Shown piece by piece: positions 1 to 8,895 of a DNA stretch of 64,000 nt (positions are counted from its first letter, which is position 1; each line of letters starts with the position of its first letter). Origin of the DNA: Acidobacteriota bacterium (GTDB taxonomy: Bacteria > Acidobacteriota > Blastocatellia > Pyrinomonadales > Pyrinomonadaceae); contig QHXI01000064.1 in NCBI GenBank assembly GCA_003222895.1, positions 1 through 64,000 on the forward strand. Reading direction: 5' to 3'. The notes beneath the pieces were generated by a model. That model did no database searches, was not told the DNA's origin, and worked only from the letters and a program-made list of their open reading frames with translations. A program made the translations under genes and the position numbers.

Positions 1-141
1 ATTCGCCATCACTTGTCGTATCGATCGCCGATGGTGATCGACGCGCGCAAGAAACCAAGTTTGCCAGATGAATTGATCGTGCGCGACGACGTGGCAAAGC
101 TGGTTGACGCGCGATGGCGAGAGTATTTTCCACAGTCTTGA
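1..141 (+). CDS. C-terminal tail of an unidentified protein (partial)
   Basis: Frame 1 is open from the window edge to a TGA at 139-141 and gives 46 residues ending in WREYFPQS. The tail is charged and hydrophilic with no motif I recognise. The start lies outside the window, so neither length nor function can be judged. It converges on the minus-strand gene that ends at 155. Confidence 0.45.
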   Translation: MRHHLSYRSPMVIDARKKPSLPDELIVRDDVAKLVDARWREYFPQS

Positions 142-154
142 CATCGTCTCGGTG

Positions 155-1192
155 CTAATTGCTTGGCCTTTGAAACAAGAAGGGCAGAAGCATCTGGCAC
201 TCACCCATACTAAATGATCGCCTGATTCGCTCGGCTTCAATCTCGTCATCGAACCGTTGGATATTGGAGGTTATTAAATCCGCGGTTGCCGCTTCGTCAA
301 CAGGAACTCTGACATGGGTCAAGCCAGGTAGTGTCCGTTCACCCGCCCGTGCTTTGACAACCGGCTGTGCGCTTACGAATGTCGCGTTTGGATACTCGTT
401 CATTACTTGCTGTACTCGCTCCAATTTGGCGATGCCCACGAATACAAATTGCAACGGTCTAGCTATGTCGTCGATGATACTTCGGGTTTGCGTGAGAAGG
501 CGTTCAAATGCTCGTTCAGCACGATAGCAATGGGCAAGTACGGCTAGCTTACTAACATCGCGGCGCGTACGGAGCCATTTGATAACGTTCTGATAATCGC
601 GATCACTACTGGAATTGAAAAAAAGAAAAGGAATGCACGGCACGCCAAGGTCACAAAACAAATCGTAGGTGCGAAAATTGCGATCCTGATTGAAGATTTG
701 GTCGCTCCGCGGATCTTCGTCGTATACAGAAAACGTCCCGCTTGTGACGAACTCAAATCTAAAATCAGCCAACCGTTTCCATAGATCACGACGTTCCGAA
801 AACTCCCAAGCTCGCTCGATCAATGTATCGGTTGCCGACAGGAACAGTGCGAGCCGACCGGTCTGAGGAAGTTGCAGGCCACGTCGAAGGGTCTCCGCGC
901 TCCTGTAGTGGAAGTGGCCGTAACGATCCAAAATTGTCTTCAAATAAACTCCATAAAGCCGATTCAATGGCAGCGTGGTTTCTTTAGGCATTCCACTCTC
1001 AAGGACTGGAATAAAAGAGGATGACGCAATTTGCCTATGTCTCGAAGGGCCCCGTGGAATCGGCTTACAGTCGCGCAAATATTGATAGTAGCTATTAATC
1101 CGTTTCGGATCGTGGCAGCCAATTATTCCAGGACCACGCCTCAACTCCGCAGAACCTGAAGTAATCGGACCTTCGCATCTTTGTGTCTCCAT
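155..1192 (-). CDS. Hypothetical protein, weakly DUF4417-like
   Basis: The gene encodes 345 residues and I do not recognise it with certainty. The middle part (about residues 115-215) reads like the DUF4417 pattern known from mobile elements: an aromatic-rich strand, then FSVYDEDPR, a conserved N..RN, and a GV-IPF strand followed by a helix. No signal peptide or membrane segment is visible. It lies 89 bp downstream of a small gene on the same strand (1282-1680), and the two probably form one transcript. The N-terminal 60 residues are less protein-like, so the true start may be internal, for example at the Met of MPKETTLPLNR. The family assignment is from memory and tentative. Confidence 0.5.
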   Translation of the reverse strand: METQRCEGPITSGSAELRRGPGIIGCHDPKRINSYYQYLRDCKPIPRGPSRHRQIASSSFIPVLESGMPKETTLPLNRLYGVYLKTILDRYGHFHYRSAETLRRGLQLPQTGRLALFLSATDTLIERAWEFSERRDLWKRLADFRFEFVTSGTFSVYDEDPRSDQIFNQDRNFRTYDLFCDLGVPCIPFLFFNSSSDRDYQNVIKWLRTRRDVSKLAVLAHCYRAERAFERLLTQTRSIIDDIARPLQFVFVGIAKLERVQQVMNEYPNATFVSAQPVVKARAGERTLPGLTHVRVPVDEAATADLITSNIQRFDDEIEAERIRRSFSMGECQMLLPFLFQRPSN

Positions 1193-1281
1193 GTATGGAC
1201 ACTGATCGCATGCTGGGACTCGCAGGAGACGTGGAAGTACCAGCTGGAATGACAGTTTATTCTGAGGAAGACTTTGTAGAT

Positions 1282-1680
1282 TCAGTTGAGACAGAGTTTT
1301 ACTCGAACCTCGCGCGGCGTACTTTTCAGAATCGTTCCCCGTAGCGAACCGCCATCGCCGTTATCACGTCCAGTAATAAAGAACCGCGCTACCTGTGAGG
1401 GAGCGTCACCAAGTTCGCCCGCATTCGAGACAATCGTAACTTTCGGATCGTTGAAGTCTCCCCAAATATGCATTCCTGCTTTAGCGGACAAGGCAACGCC
1501 TGTTGGACGGACGAGACCGAATATTCGACACTGACTGCCTTGAATTGGCTGAACGCGCGAGCCGTTACCACCTTGATCGGCCACTCTGATGTTAGCGCCA
1601 TCATTAATCGTCGTAATGTGTTTGGGACGAGGATTCCGGATCTTGCCCCGGTCTCTTTTAGTACCTCCACCTGAGCCCAT
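1282..1680 (-). CDS. Small hypothetical protein, first gene of a two-gene cassette
   Basis: A 132-residue protein opening with a Gly-rich, basic stretch (GSGGGTKRDRGKIRNPRPKH) followed by beta-rich sequence such as GMHIWGDFNDPKVTIVSN. The start is well supported, because GGAGG lies 7 bp upstream of the ATG on the minus strand. I recognise no family. The disordered basic N-terminus could bind nucleic acid, but this is speculation. It is followed in the same direction by the unknown 345-residue protein. Overlapping plus-strand frames lack such a ribosome binding site. Confidence 0.6.
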   Translation of the reverse strand: MGSGGGTKRDRGKIRNPRPKHITTINDGANIRVADQGGNGSRVQPIQGSQCRIFGLVRPTGVALSAKAGMHIWGDFNDPKVTIVSNAGELGDAPSQVARFFITGRDNGDGGSLRGTILKSTPREVRVKLCLN

Positions 1681-1736
1681 GATAAACCTCCAGCGCTGTA
1701 GTCATTTGCAATGTTTGTTGCCCGAAGTCTTAAAAC

Positions 1737-3182
1737 TCAAGTCGGAAGACGCACCGTAAAAACCGCGCCACCATTCGGCGCATTTGCCGCTGTCAGCGTT
1801 CCACCGTGTTGAGTAATCACCCGGTGAGCGAGCGCCAGGCCCACGCCGTGACCCTGCGACTTGGTGGTGAAGAAGGGAATGAAAATCTTTTGCAGATCGT
1901 CAGGCGCGACGCCGGGCCCGGTGTCATGAATTGAGATCGTCGCCCACAATTGTTCCGCTTCATGTTCGAGATTAATAGCGATCGTGACGCGCCGATTAGT
2001 CTTTCCCTCCGGAATAGCCTCGACCGCGTTGCGCATGAGGTTGAGAAAAGCCTGGCGAAGCATGCGCACATCGGCGCGAATCTCAATTGAGTTCCGGCCC
2101 TCAGTCAAGCCGGTGACGGGATCGCCAACGCTAAGAATGAATTCAACTTTTCGCTCGACAAACAGGGGCAGAAGTTCGCGCGCGCATTCCTGAATCAACT
2201 CGTTCAATGAAGTCTCTTCGAGCTGCAGCGCCTGCGGGCGAGCAAAATTCAAAAACGCCGTAGTCATCTCGGATAGATTCCGGACTTCCTGCAACAGCGC
2301 ATCGGTCGCTGTCTTGCCCTGCTCGTCGGTATCGATGGTTTGTAGGAATTGCGCGTATCCATGCAGCGCGGCCATCGCGTTCTTGAACTCGTGAGCGAGA
2401 CCAGCTGACATTTCACCGAGACTCTCGAGGTTACGCTTCAACGCAACCTGTTCGCGCAGTTGCGTGACTTCGGTGATGTCAGTAATCAAGCACAACGCGC
2501 CGCGCGCACCGCTTCCGGATTCAGGATCGATTGGAGCCACCGTTGCGCCGAGCCTGGCGCTGGGATTCGCTCCGTTTGTCGTTTCGATTTCTTCACGACG
2601 AAACACGCGCCCGGTTGAAAGGCACGCACCAACGAGTTCCGCCAGCGCCGGTGCGCTTGAAAAGATCGAGGCGAAATGCTCGCCTTCCGTTTTCGCGTGA
2701 CTGAAAAGCGCGCGTGCAGGCGCATTCATTACCGTCGCGTGTCCCGAGGCATCGAAAGCAATCAGACCGGTCGGCATGCTCGCGACGATGCGATCACTGA
2801 AACGCTCGGCGGAGTCGGCGCGTTGGCTCGCTTGCTCGGTCAATCGCTGCAGTTTCGTCTGTTGTTCTTGAAGTTGAGCGATGACTGACTGAAAAGTTTC
2901 CAGGACGAACGCTGCTTCATTCTGCGATTTGCCTGAATGCATGACCGGAGCGCGCTTCGCTTCGCCGACCAGTTGGCTGTATGGGCGCAACAGTCCGCGC
3001 AGCAACCAGGCCGTGGAAACCATACTGATGAACAGCGTGACTACGAATGCCGTGAGCAAGAACGGCCGGTAGACGAGCGCGGTCTCTGGGGCTACCGCGA
3101 GAACTGCGACAACGAAAACTGTGCCGAGCAGAAATATTCCGGCGAGGAAGATCAGCAAATACTGAAGACGGCTGGCATGCAT
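1737..3182 (-). CDS. Membrane sensor histidine kinase (PAS, HisKA, HATPase)
   Basis: This 481-residue two-component sensor kinase should autophosphorylate on a histidine and pass the phosphate to a response regulator. Two membrane helices lie at about residues 7-28 and 40-62. A PAS domain covers roughly 130-245. The H-box reads GLAHEFKN with His264. The N-box (NLMRNAVEAI), G1 box (DTGPGV), F-box (PFFTTK) and G2 box (GHGVGLAL) are all intact, so the kinase should be active. A longer frame exists, but it would run deep into the upstream peptidase gene. ATG at 3182 lies 5 bp after that gene's TAG and opens directly before the first helix. No response regulator gene is adjacent. The NtrB/AtoS-type arrangement suggests a sigma54 activator partner elsewhere. 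Confidence 0.88.
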   Translation of the reverse strand: MHASRLQYLLIFLAGIFLLGTVFVVAVLAVAPETALVYRPFLLTAFVVTLFISMVSTAWLLRGLLRPYSQLVGEAKRAPVMHSGKSQNEAAFVLETFQSVIAQLQEQQTKLQRLTEQASQRADSAERFSDRIVASMPTGLIAFDASGHATVMNAPARALFSHAKTEGEHFASIFSSAPALAELVGACLSTGRVFRREEIETTNGANPSARLGATVAPIDPESGSGARGALCLITDITEVTQLREQVALKRNLESLGEMSAGLAHEFKNAMAALHGYAQFLQTIDTDEQGKTATDALLQEVRNLSEMTTAFLNFARPQALQLEETSLNELIQECARELLPLFVERKVEFILSVGDPVTGLTEGRNSIEIRADVRMLRQAFLNLMRNAVEAIPEGKTNRRVTIAINLEHEAEQLWATISIHDTGPGVAPDDLQKIFIPFFTTKSQGHGVGLALAHRVITQHGGTLTAANAPNGGAVFTVRLPT

Positions 3183-3187
3183 GATGA

Positions 3188-4078
3188 CTAACGAAATTGC
3201 GACGCGTACCAAATGATTATGCGTGATCCAAACAGCAGGGAAACGATCGACCCGATGCCGAGGAAGATTCCGAAAGGTAACATCATCTGCAGGTTTCGTC
3301 CGCCGCGGCGATACATCATCGCAATCCCGGCGATCGACCCTGATAACGCACCGATCAGGATGGTCAGAATCGTCAACCGCCATCCCAGAAAGGCGCCCAC
3401 CATCATCATCATTTTCACATCGCCGAAGCCCATCGCTTCAACGCCGCGCAACTTCTCCCACATGAAACCCATTAGCCAAAGCGATCCGCCGCCAGCGAGT
3501 GCGCCGATCGCCGCACCGATGAGTGAAACCAACCAAACCGGCAGCGTCGGAAAGAACGTCATGAGCTGAGGCAGATCATCAAAGTGCGTTGGCCCCGCGA
3601 GATAAGGAATAGCCACGCGAGTGATCAGCGCGAAGAGAATGCCGGGATAAGTGATCGCGTTCGGCAGAATCATGTGTTCGGCGTCGATGAAGATCAAAGC
3701 GAGTATCGCAGCGGCGAAGGCAAGGTCGAACGCCAGCGCAAGCGATAGCCCGTCGTGCCAGCTTACCGCCGCAAACAGTATCGCTGTCAACGCTTCAACT
3801 GCCGGGTAGCGAGCCGTGATGCCGGTGCCGCATGCGCGACAGCGGCCGCGCAGAATCAGGTAACTGAAGATCGGAATGTTGTCGTAGAACTTAATTGCGA
3901 CGTGGCACTTCGGACATGTCGACGACGGAAAAACGATGGATTGCTCGCGAGGAATTCGGTGGATGACTACGTTGAGGAAGCTCCCGATGATCGCGCCGAG
4001 CGCTGCCATGAATACGCAAACGATAGGCAACGGCACGTTGATGACAGTGTCAATCGGCGGCGGCATCCGGGCGAACAT
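3188..4078 (-). CDS. pilD: Prepilin peptidase / N-methyltransferase (A24A family)
   Basis: This 296-residue inner-membrane protease cleaves and N-methylates type IV prepilins or type II pseudopilins. The N-terminal region has [12 protein letters not shown] and two zinc-binding pairs (CPKC and CRAC, about residues 54-84). The catalytic aspartates of GxGD-type peptidases are present as [10 protein letters not shown] and GFGDVKMM. Eight or so membrane helices can be traced and the length is normal. It is transcribed together with, and just ahead of, the histidine kinase. No pilin or secretion genes are in the window. Confidence 0.93.
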   Translation of the reverse strand: MFARMPPPIDTVINVPLPIVCVFMAALGAIIGSFLNVVIHRIPREQSIVFPSSTCPKCHVAIKFYDNIPIFSYLILRGRCRACGTGITARYPAVEALTAILFAAVSWHDGLSLALAFDLAFAAAILALIFIDAEHMILPNAITYPGILFALITRVAIPYLAGPTHFDDLPQLMTFFPTLPVWLVSLIGAAIGALAGGGSLWLMGFMWEKLRGVEAMGFGDVKMMMMVGAFLGWRLTILTILIGALSGSIAGIAMMYRRGGRNLQMMLPFGIFLGIGSIVSLLFGSRIIIWYASQFR

Positions 4079-4147
4079 TGTAACACGGCAAGAGAACGAC
4101 GAAGTTCGTGTTTAGGTCTTTATCACGATGCAGTGGCAAGCTATTGA

Positions 4148-4540
4148 TTACTTGTTCGTTCTGCGTTCGTCGGACTTTGGTTGGTCCAGATGTGTCAATC
4201 TTCGGCGTTCGCGGCGATTCTTAGTAAGGAAGTTCAGACAGTAACGCCTTGGCGATAAGCCTTCCTCCTTTCCGAAGTCTCTTATGAAGTGGCTCCTGTC
4301 CCCAACTCCTATCGCGGACGCGATCTGCTTGATACTTAGCGTCGTACGTTCCAGAACTCCCGCGCCCGCTCAATCCGAATCGCTTTGTGGTATCTGACCA
4401 ACGCCTCAAAGTCCGCCAGCGATTTGGTCACTACTTCCCAGCCATCCAGCTATGGCTCCGAAGCGAAGTAACACTTCGGCTTGCTGTAATGCATCAAGGC
4501 CATCAAGCTTTGAAAGTAACGTTAGTCCCTAGACAGTTCA
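4148..4540 (-). pseudogene. Frameshifted AraC-type HTH regulator remnant
   Basis: Reading the minus strand upward from a TAA at 4148-4150 gives a typical AraC C-terminal helix-turn-helix: TLSIKQIASAIGVGDRSHF, then IRDF..EEGLSPRRYC. Upstream of about 4356 the matching sequence continues only in another frame (KSLADFEALVRYHKAIRIER, ending ARE before the slip), so one base has been gained or lost near 4355-4362. A further slip appears near 4440, above which LDALQQAEVLLRFGAIAGWL is readable. No intact start exists. It is a dead regulator gene. The part above 4440 is less certain. Confidence 0.7.
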
Positions 4541-4872
4541 GGAATGGATGGGTTGGTCCGACAAGGCCTTTGTACTTTACTACTCGCATGCTTCGAAGCA
4601 ATCACGGGAAGAGGCTGGCCGCTCGTTAGAAGGACTCGCCGCAACAAAGACCGCGTAAGAATCGAAACCGCAGATTTTCATCCATACTGAGAATGGCGCC
4701 GCGTAAGCGTTGTATGCCTCGAGCCGTGACGGCTCTTAGAGCCCGTCCGGCGACGTCCAAAACTTTTCGATGACACGACCAGATTCAAGAAACCGCCCAG
4801 TAGACATGCGTGGCCACAAATGGACACTAAATCAGAAAAGACGCAAATGTGCTAAGGAAATCTGAGGAAGTA
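4541..4872. other. Non-coding stretch between regulator remnant and tRNA
   Basis: About 330 bp without a supportable gene. Short readable fragments on the minus strand (for example ILSMDENLRFRF near 4690) might be more of the decayed regulator, but they are too short to claim. No hairpin terminator or repeat stands out. Confidence 0.4.
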
Positions 4873-4957
4873 TGGTGCCGAAGGGGGGACTCGAACCCCC
4901 ACGAGTTACCTCACACGCCCCTCAAACGTGCGCGTCTACCAGTTCCGCCACTTCGGC
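4873..4957 (-). tRNA. tRNA-Leu (anticodon GAG)
   Basis: Minus-strand sequence starts GCCGAAGTGGCGGAACTGG and ends TTCGGCACCA. The acceptor arms GCCGAAG and CTTCGGC pair, the D-arm carries GGTAGAC, the long variable arm fits a class II tRNA, and GGTTCGAGTCC forms the T-arm. The anticodon stem CACGT/GCGTG encloses TTGAGGG, giving anticodon GAG (codons CUC/CUU). CCA is encoded. It lies downstream of secG on the same strand, a common bacterial linkage. Confidence 0.95.
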
Positions 4958-5038
4958 TCGTTCGGGAAGGTTGTCAAACAATCATTAGGAGCGTGATTCA
5001 AGTGTGCATATCGTAGCGCGCATTGCGCTGCACGAATG

Positions 5039-5422
5039 CTATTTCTTCTTCGTCGGCGCAGGTGACGGCGTTAGCACAGTCGATGTCGGGACAGCTGCCG
5101 GAGCCGACTGAGCCGGTTGGGGCGTTGGGGCAGGCGTCGGTGTCGCCGCCGGAGTTTGCGGCGACTCACCCGCCTGCAAAACTGAACTTGTGCCGCTAAC
5201 GAATGGCAACGACAGGCACAGCCCAATTATCATAAACGACGCCGCCGCGCCAATCGTAATCTTCGAAAGCAGTGTCTGCGTTCCGCGCGGACCAAATGCG
5301 GTGCTCGAAACTGAACTCGAAAATAGCGCGCCAGCATCGGCTTTGCCGGGCTGAAGCAAGATGCTCAAAATCAAAATAACGCACGAAAGAACAAACAGGC
5401 CGTAGAAAATGTAAGTTATCAT
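5039..5422 (-). CDS. secG: Protein translocase subunit SecG
   Basis: A 127-residue inner-membrane component of the SecYEG translocon. The first 75 residues match SecG: a helix (ITYIFYGLFVLSCVILILSI), the LLQPGKADAGALF segment, a conserved polar loop (SSSVSSTAFGPRGTQTLLSK) and a second helix. The rest is a low-complexity Pro/Ala/Thr tail ending in KKK that most SecG proteins lack, probably cytoplasmic and disordered. It is the last protein gene of the gapA-pgk-tpiA-secG block. Its start codon adjoins a GTCAGT-type repeat that fills the gap to tpiA. Confidence 0.93.
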   Translation of the reverse strand: MITYIFYGLFVLSCVILILSILLQPGKADAGALFSSSVSSTAFGPRGTQTLLSKITIGAAASFMIIGLCLSLPFVSGTSSVLQAGESPQTPAATPTPAPTPQPAQSAPAAVPTSTVLTPSPAPTKKK

Positions 5423-5510
5423 AGTGTCAGTGGTCAGTAGTCAGTGGTGAGTGGCCAGTTGAAAATCGCGAACAACTGACAACTATCAACCGACGACTGA
5501 CCAATCATTG
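5423..5510. repeat. GTCAGT-family inverted repeat, copy 1
   Basis: Imperfect inverted repeat built from GTCAGTGGTCAGTAGTCAGT on one side and AACTGACAACTATC plus GACGACTGACCA on the other. It fills the tpiA-secG gap and runs into the last codons of tpiA (WSVVG-stop). A relative is at 37008-37110. Confidence 0.65.
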
Positions 5511-6259
5511 TAATTAACAATCTTCGCGAAACTTTCAGCATTAAGACTTGCTCCGCCAACGAGCGCGCCGTCGATATCCGTTTGCTTCATCAAACCTGCG
5601 ATGTTGTCGGGCTTCACTGAGCCGCCGTAAAGGACTCGCAACTCTTCAGCCGCTGCTTCAGAGTGCCTCTCCGCGAAAACGCGCCGGATAAACGCGTGCA
5701 TTTCTTGCGCTTGCTCCGGCGTCGCGGTGCGTCCAGTCCCGATGGCCCAGACAGGCTCGTAAGCAACGATGATACGGTCGAGATCTGAGGCTGTCAACCC
5801 GCTCAAACTGCCCACAATTTGGTCTTTAACGACATCCAGCGCCTTACCTCCATCGCGTTGCTCAAGGGTCTCTCCGACGCAAACGATCGCGAACAATCCT
5901 GAAGCCAGAACAGCGTGGGCTTTCTTGCTCACGACTTGATCAGTCTCGAGATAGTACTGCCGCCTTTCCGAGTGTCCGAGGATCACATGCGAGCAGCCGG
6001 CATCGTGAATCATGAAAGCAGCGACCTCGCCGGTGAATGCACCTTCGCTCCGTTCGGTCGCGCAGTTCTGAGCAGCTACTTTGACGTTCGATCCTTCCAG
6101 GCGATCGGCGACGCTCTTTAGGGCCGTGAACACCGGTGCAAGGATCACTTCGCAGTGGTTCGCGTTGGCGACCAGTGGTTTCAGCGCCAGCGCCGTCGCG
6201 ATTGAGTCGGCGACGGTCTTGTACATCTTCCAGTTTCCAGCGATGACTGGTTTACGCAT
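5486..6259 (-). CDS. tpiA: Triosephosphate isomerase
   Basis: A 257-residue cytoplasmic glycolytic enzyme interconverting dihydroxyacetone phosphate and glyceraldehyde 3-phosphate. Landmarks: GNWKMYKT with the catalytic Lys near residue 13, the HSERR histidine near 97, [11 protein letters not shown] with the catalytic Glu near 169 and start of the flexible loop 6, and phosphate-binding YGGSVKPDN and LVGGASL. The chain is slightly longer than usual: after the normal end (FAKIVNYN) it has DWSVVG, whose codons lie in a GTCAGT-type repeat. It is preceded by pgk and followed by secG. Confidence 0.97.
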   Translation of the reverse strand: MRKPVIAGNWKMYKTVADSIATALALKPLVANANHCEVILAPVFTALKSVADRLEGSNVKVAAQNCATERSEGAFTGEVAAFMIHDAGCSHVILGHSERRQYYLETDQVVSKKAHAVLASGLFAIVCVGETLEQRDGGKALDVVKDQIVGSLSGLTASDLDRIIVAYEPVWAIGTGRTATPEQAQEMHAFIRRVFAERHSEAAAEELRVLYGGSVKPDNIAGLMKQTDIDGALVGGASLNAESFAKIVNYNDWSVVG

Positions 6260-6271
6260 AGTGAACTAAAG

Positions 6272-6333
6272 CTAACCACAAAGGCACAAAGAGCACAAAG
6301 ATGACAGGTTAACCTTTGTGACTTCGTGGTTAG
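6272..6333. repeat. CACAAAG inverted repeat between pgk and tpiA
   Basis: The left arm CTAACCACAAAGGCACAAAG (from 6272) is complemented by AACCTTTGTGACTTCGTGGTTAG (6311-6333). It forms an imperfect hairpin filling the gap. The pgk stop codon (6330-6332) lies in the right arm. Confidence 0.6.
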
Positions 6334-7544
6334 GTCTTATCGCTCAGCGCTGCCACTCCCGGCAGTTCTTCTCCTGCCAAAAATTCAAGCGTCGCGCCGC
6401 CGCCAGTCGAAATGTGCGTGATGCGATCGGCGACACCCGCGCGCGTCACGGCTGCGACTGAATCTCCGCCACCGACTATTACGATCGCGCCCCGGCCGGC
6501 AGCGTCGGCCACAGCCCGAGTAATTCCGATCGTACCTTGATCGAATGGTGGCTCTTCAAACACGCCCATCGGGCCATTCCAAATAATTGTTTTCGCATCG
6601 GTCAGAGCATTCGCAAAGTGATTAACGGTCTCGATGCCGATGTCCATCCCCGCGTGTCCGGCGTTCGTGAACTCGATAGGAATCGTTTTCGCCATTACCT
6701 GGTCGCCTTTTACGGGCTCGTAGCTGTCGACGACCTGATGATCCGTCGGCAGCAAAAGCTCGACTCCAGCTTCCTTGCAACGTGCTTCGATTTGTCTCGC
6801 CGTGTCGAGCATTTCGTTTTCGACGAGCGACTTCCCGACGGTGAAACCCTCCGCTTTCAAAAACGTGTAGGCCATTGCGCCCCCGATTAAGAGCCGATCT
6901 ACTTTGCGATCGACGAGCGCATTGATCACCGGAATCTTGCCTGACACTTTCGCGCCGCCGAGGATCGCGACGAAAGGATGATCGGGATTCGCGATGACGC
7001 GACCTAGATACCCAAGCTCTTTCTCCATCAGTAATCCCGCCGCCGCTTGCTTCACGAACTTCGTTATTCCCGCCGTCGAGGCATGCGCACGATGCGCAGC
7101 TCCAAACGCGTCATTGACGTAAAGACCGTCGCACAACGAAGCGAGTTGCTTCGCGAATTGTTCGTCGTTTTTCTCTTCTTCGGCGTGAAACCGCAGATTT
7201 TCGAGCAGCAGAACCTCGCCGTCACTCAATTCTGTCGCCTTCGTTTCAGCCGCTTCGCCAATGCAATCTTCCGCAAACGAAACTGATTTACCAAGCAATT
7301 CCGAAAGATGATCAGCAACGGGACGCAGACTGTATTTATCGACGCGCTGACCTTTTGGCCGGCCGAGATGCGACGCGAGAACTACACGCGCGCCGTATTC
7401 AGTTGCGTATTTGATTGTAGGAATCGCCGCGCGAATGCGCGTGTCGTCGTCGACGTTTCCGTCTTTGATGGGAACGTTGAAATCGACGCGGATGAAGACG
7501 CGCTTGCCCTTGAGGTCGAGGTCGCGGATGGAGAGCTTAGGCAT
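6330..7544 (-). CDS. pgk: Phosphoglycerate kinase
   Basis: A 404-residue glycolytic enzyme making ATP from 1,3-bisphosphoglycerate. Landmarks: [12 protein letters not shown] (substrate-binding RxDxNVP), [33 protein letters not shown], the hinge-side [12 protein letters not shown], the nucleotide loop [13 protein letters not shown], and GGGDSVAAV and [11 protein letters not shown] at the C-terminus. A longer frame runs upstream to 7706, but those extra residues only translate repeat DNA and the gapA tail. Methionine at 7544 ([16 protein letters not shown]) is the natural start. That ATG is the last triplet of a repeat element. Confidence 0.97.
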   Translation of the reverse strand: MPKLSIRDLDLKGKRVFIRVDFNVPIKDGNVDDDTRIRAAIPTIKYATEYGARVVLASHLGRPKGQRVDKYSLRPVADHLSELLGKSVSFAEDCIGEAAETKATELSDGEVLLLENLRFHAEEEKNDEQFAKQLASLCDGLYVNDAFGAAHRAHASTAGITKFVKQAAAGLLMEKELGYLGRVIANPDHPFVAILGGAKVSGKIPVINALVDRKVDRLLIGGAMAYTFLKAEGFTVGKSLVENEMLDTARQIEARCKEAGVELLLPTDHQVVDSYEPVKGDQVMAKTIPIEFTNAGHAGMDIGIETVNHFANALTDAKTIIWNGPMGVFEEPPFDQGTIGITRAVADAAGRGAIVIVGGGDSVAAVTRAGVADRITHISTGGGATLEFLAGEELPGVAALSDKT

Positions 7545-7630
7545 TGCCGATTTTTGATTGTCGATTGCCGATTCAAGAAGCCGCGGTTCATGATGCCAAT
7601 CGGCAATCGCAAATCGGCAATTGGCAATGC
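7541..7630. repeat. ATTGCCGATT-family inverted repeat, copy 1 (gapA-pgk gap)
   Basis: Left arm begins GCATTGCCGATTTTTGATTG; right arm ends AAATCGGCAATTGGCAATGC. The two are imperfect reverse complements about 33 nt long, with a short spacer. The element fills the whole gapA-pgk gap and contributes the pgk start codon (minus-strand AAATCGGCAATG). Other copies are at 10811-10909 and 32284-32322. Confidence 0.75.
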
Positions 7631-8638
7631 TTACAGTCCTTTCCCCGCAATGAACTTGATCAAATCCCGCACGCGGCACGAGTAGCCCCATTCGTTGTCG
7701 TACCACGAAAGAATCTTGATCATATTGCCGCCAATTACTTTGGTGTATTCAGCGTCGATGATTGACGAGTTTGAGTTTTGTTTGAAATCGGAGGAAACCA
7801 GCGGCTCTTCAGAAAAAGCCAGAATGCCGGCAAGTTCTTCGTTCGCCGCATCCTTCAAGGCTTTGTTTACTTCTTCGCTGGTGGTTTCTTTTTCGACATC
7901 GATTACGACGTCGACCAGAGAGACATTCGGCGTCGGCACGCGCACGCTGATGCCGTCAAACTTACCTTTCAACTCGGGCAGCACTAACGCGACGGCTTTG
8001 GCGGCGCCAGTCGAAGTAGGGATCATGTTGAGTGCGGCAGCACGCGCTCGACGCAAATCCTTGTGCGGAAGATCCAATAACTGCTGGTCGTTGGTATAAG
8101 AGTGAATCGTGGTCATCTGCGCGTTCCGGATGCCGAACTTCTCGTGAATGACCTTCGCCACCGGAGCCAAACAATTTGTCGTGCACGACGCGTTCGAAAT
8201 AATGTTGTGCAGTGCCGGATCGTACTTGTCTTCATTCACGCCCAGGACAATTGTAATGTCTTCATTTTTGGCGGGGGCTGAGATGATCACCTTCTTCACG
8301 CTGTCGTGCAGATGCTTGGAGGCGTCTTCGGCTTTAGTAAATAGACCGGTAGATTCAATCACGATTTCAGCGCCGACCAGGCCCCAGGGGATGGAAGCTG
8401 GATCGCGCTCGGAAAAAACATGAAACTCTTTTCCTTCAACTGTAATTCCGTTGCCCGAAGTCTTAATATCGTGATGCAGATTCCCCAGCACTGAATCGTA
8501 CTTCAGCAAATGCGCGAGAGTTTTCGTGTCGGTAATATCGTTCACCGCGACGAATTCGATGTCGCCGTCGCCGAGGGCCGTACGAAAAATATTTCGGCCG
8601 ATGCGACCGAAACCATTGATGCCAACTTTCACCGCCAT
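7631..8638 (-). CDS. gapA: Glyceraldehyde-3-phosphate dehydrogenase, type I
   Basis: A 335-residue NAD-dependent glycolytic dehydrogenase. The Rossmann motif is [14 protein letters not shown], the catalytic cysteine lies in [12 protein letters not shown] (about residue 151), the catalytic His in TIHSYTNDQ, and the C-terminus has [12 protein letters not shown]. The length is standard. Minus-strand AGAGGAGG lies 8-9 bp before the ATG, a strong ribosome binding site. It heads a leftward operon gapA-pgk-tpiA-secG with its own promoter at 8730-8758. Confidence 0.98.
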   Translation of the reverse strand: MAVKVGINGFGRIGRNIFRTALGDGDIEFVAVNDITDTKTLAHLLKYDSVLGNLHHDIKTSGNGITVEGKEFHVFSERDPASIPWGLVGAEIVIESTGLFTKAEDASKHLHDSVKKVIISAPAKNEDITIVLGVNEDKYDPALHNIISNASCTTNCLAPVAKVIHEKFGIRNAQMTTIHSYTNDQQLLDLPHKDLRRARAAALNMIPTSTGAAKAVALVLPELKGKFDGISVRVPTPNVSLVDVVIDVEKETTSEEVNKALKDAANEELAGILAFSEEPLVSSDFKQNSNSSIIDAEYTKVIGGNMIKILSWYDNEWGYSCRVRDLIKFIAGKGL

Positions 8639-8729
8639 TAATACCGACCTCCTCTGAGATAATCACACACATACACCGCGGCAGTTGCTGTAGCTCTAAC
8701 TGAAACGGCTGTGCTTTGAGTGAAATTGG

Positions 8730-8758
8730 AAGATAATGCCCGCTCGACTTAGTGTCAA
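8730..8758 (-). promoter_or_regulatory. Sigma70-like promoter for the gapA operon
   Basis: Minus strand: TTGACA (8758-8753), a 17-bp spacer, and TATCTT (8735-8730). It sits about 90 bp upstream of the gapA start in the correct direction. The -35 is perfect and the -10 matches four of six bases. Confidence 0.6.
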
Positions 8759-8895
8759 GCAATGCATTTGTTAAGCTTTTTGAAACCGCGTAGAGTTAAC
8801 CGACGTAGTACGCTATGACTTGGCGCTATCTGTCTGCTCGCAGCTTGCGGCGCCGTTCGGCAAATCCCCGATAGTTTTTTAGAGGAGCATTTTCG

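Noticed and set aside
1210-1345. Plus-strand frame MLGLAGDVEVPAGMTVYSEE... of 44 codons
   Set aside because: It looks protein-like but overlaps the minus-strand cassette that has a strong ribosome binding site. No site or promoter supports it, so it was left out.
3183-3383. 67-residue N-terminal extension of the histidine kinase
   Set aside because: It would overlap the prepilin peptidase gene by 196 bp and reads as non-homologous sequence before the first membrane helix.
7545-7706. 54-residue N-terminal extension of phosphoglycerate kinase
   Set aside because: The extra residues translate the intergenic repeat and the end of gapA. The family start lies at 7544.
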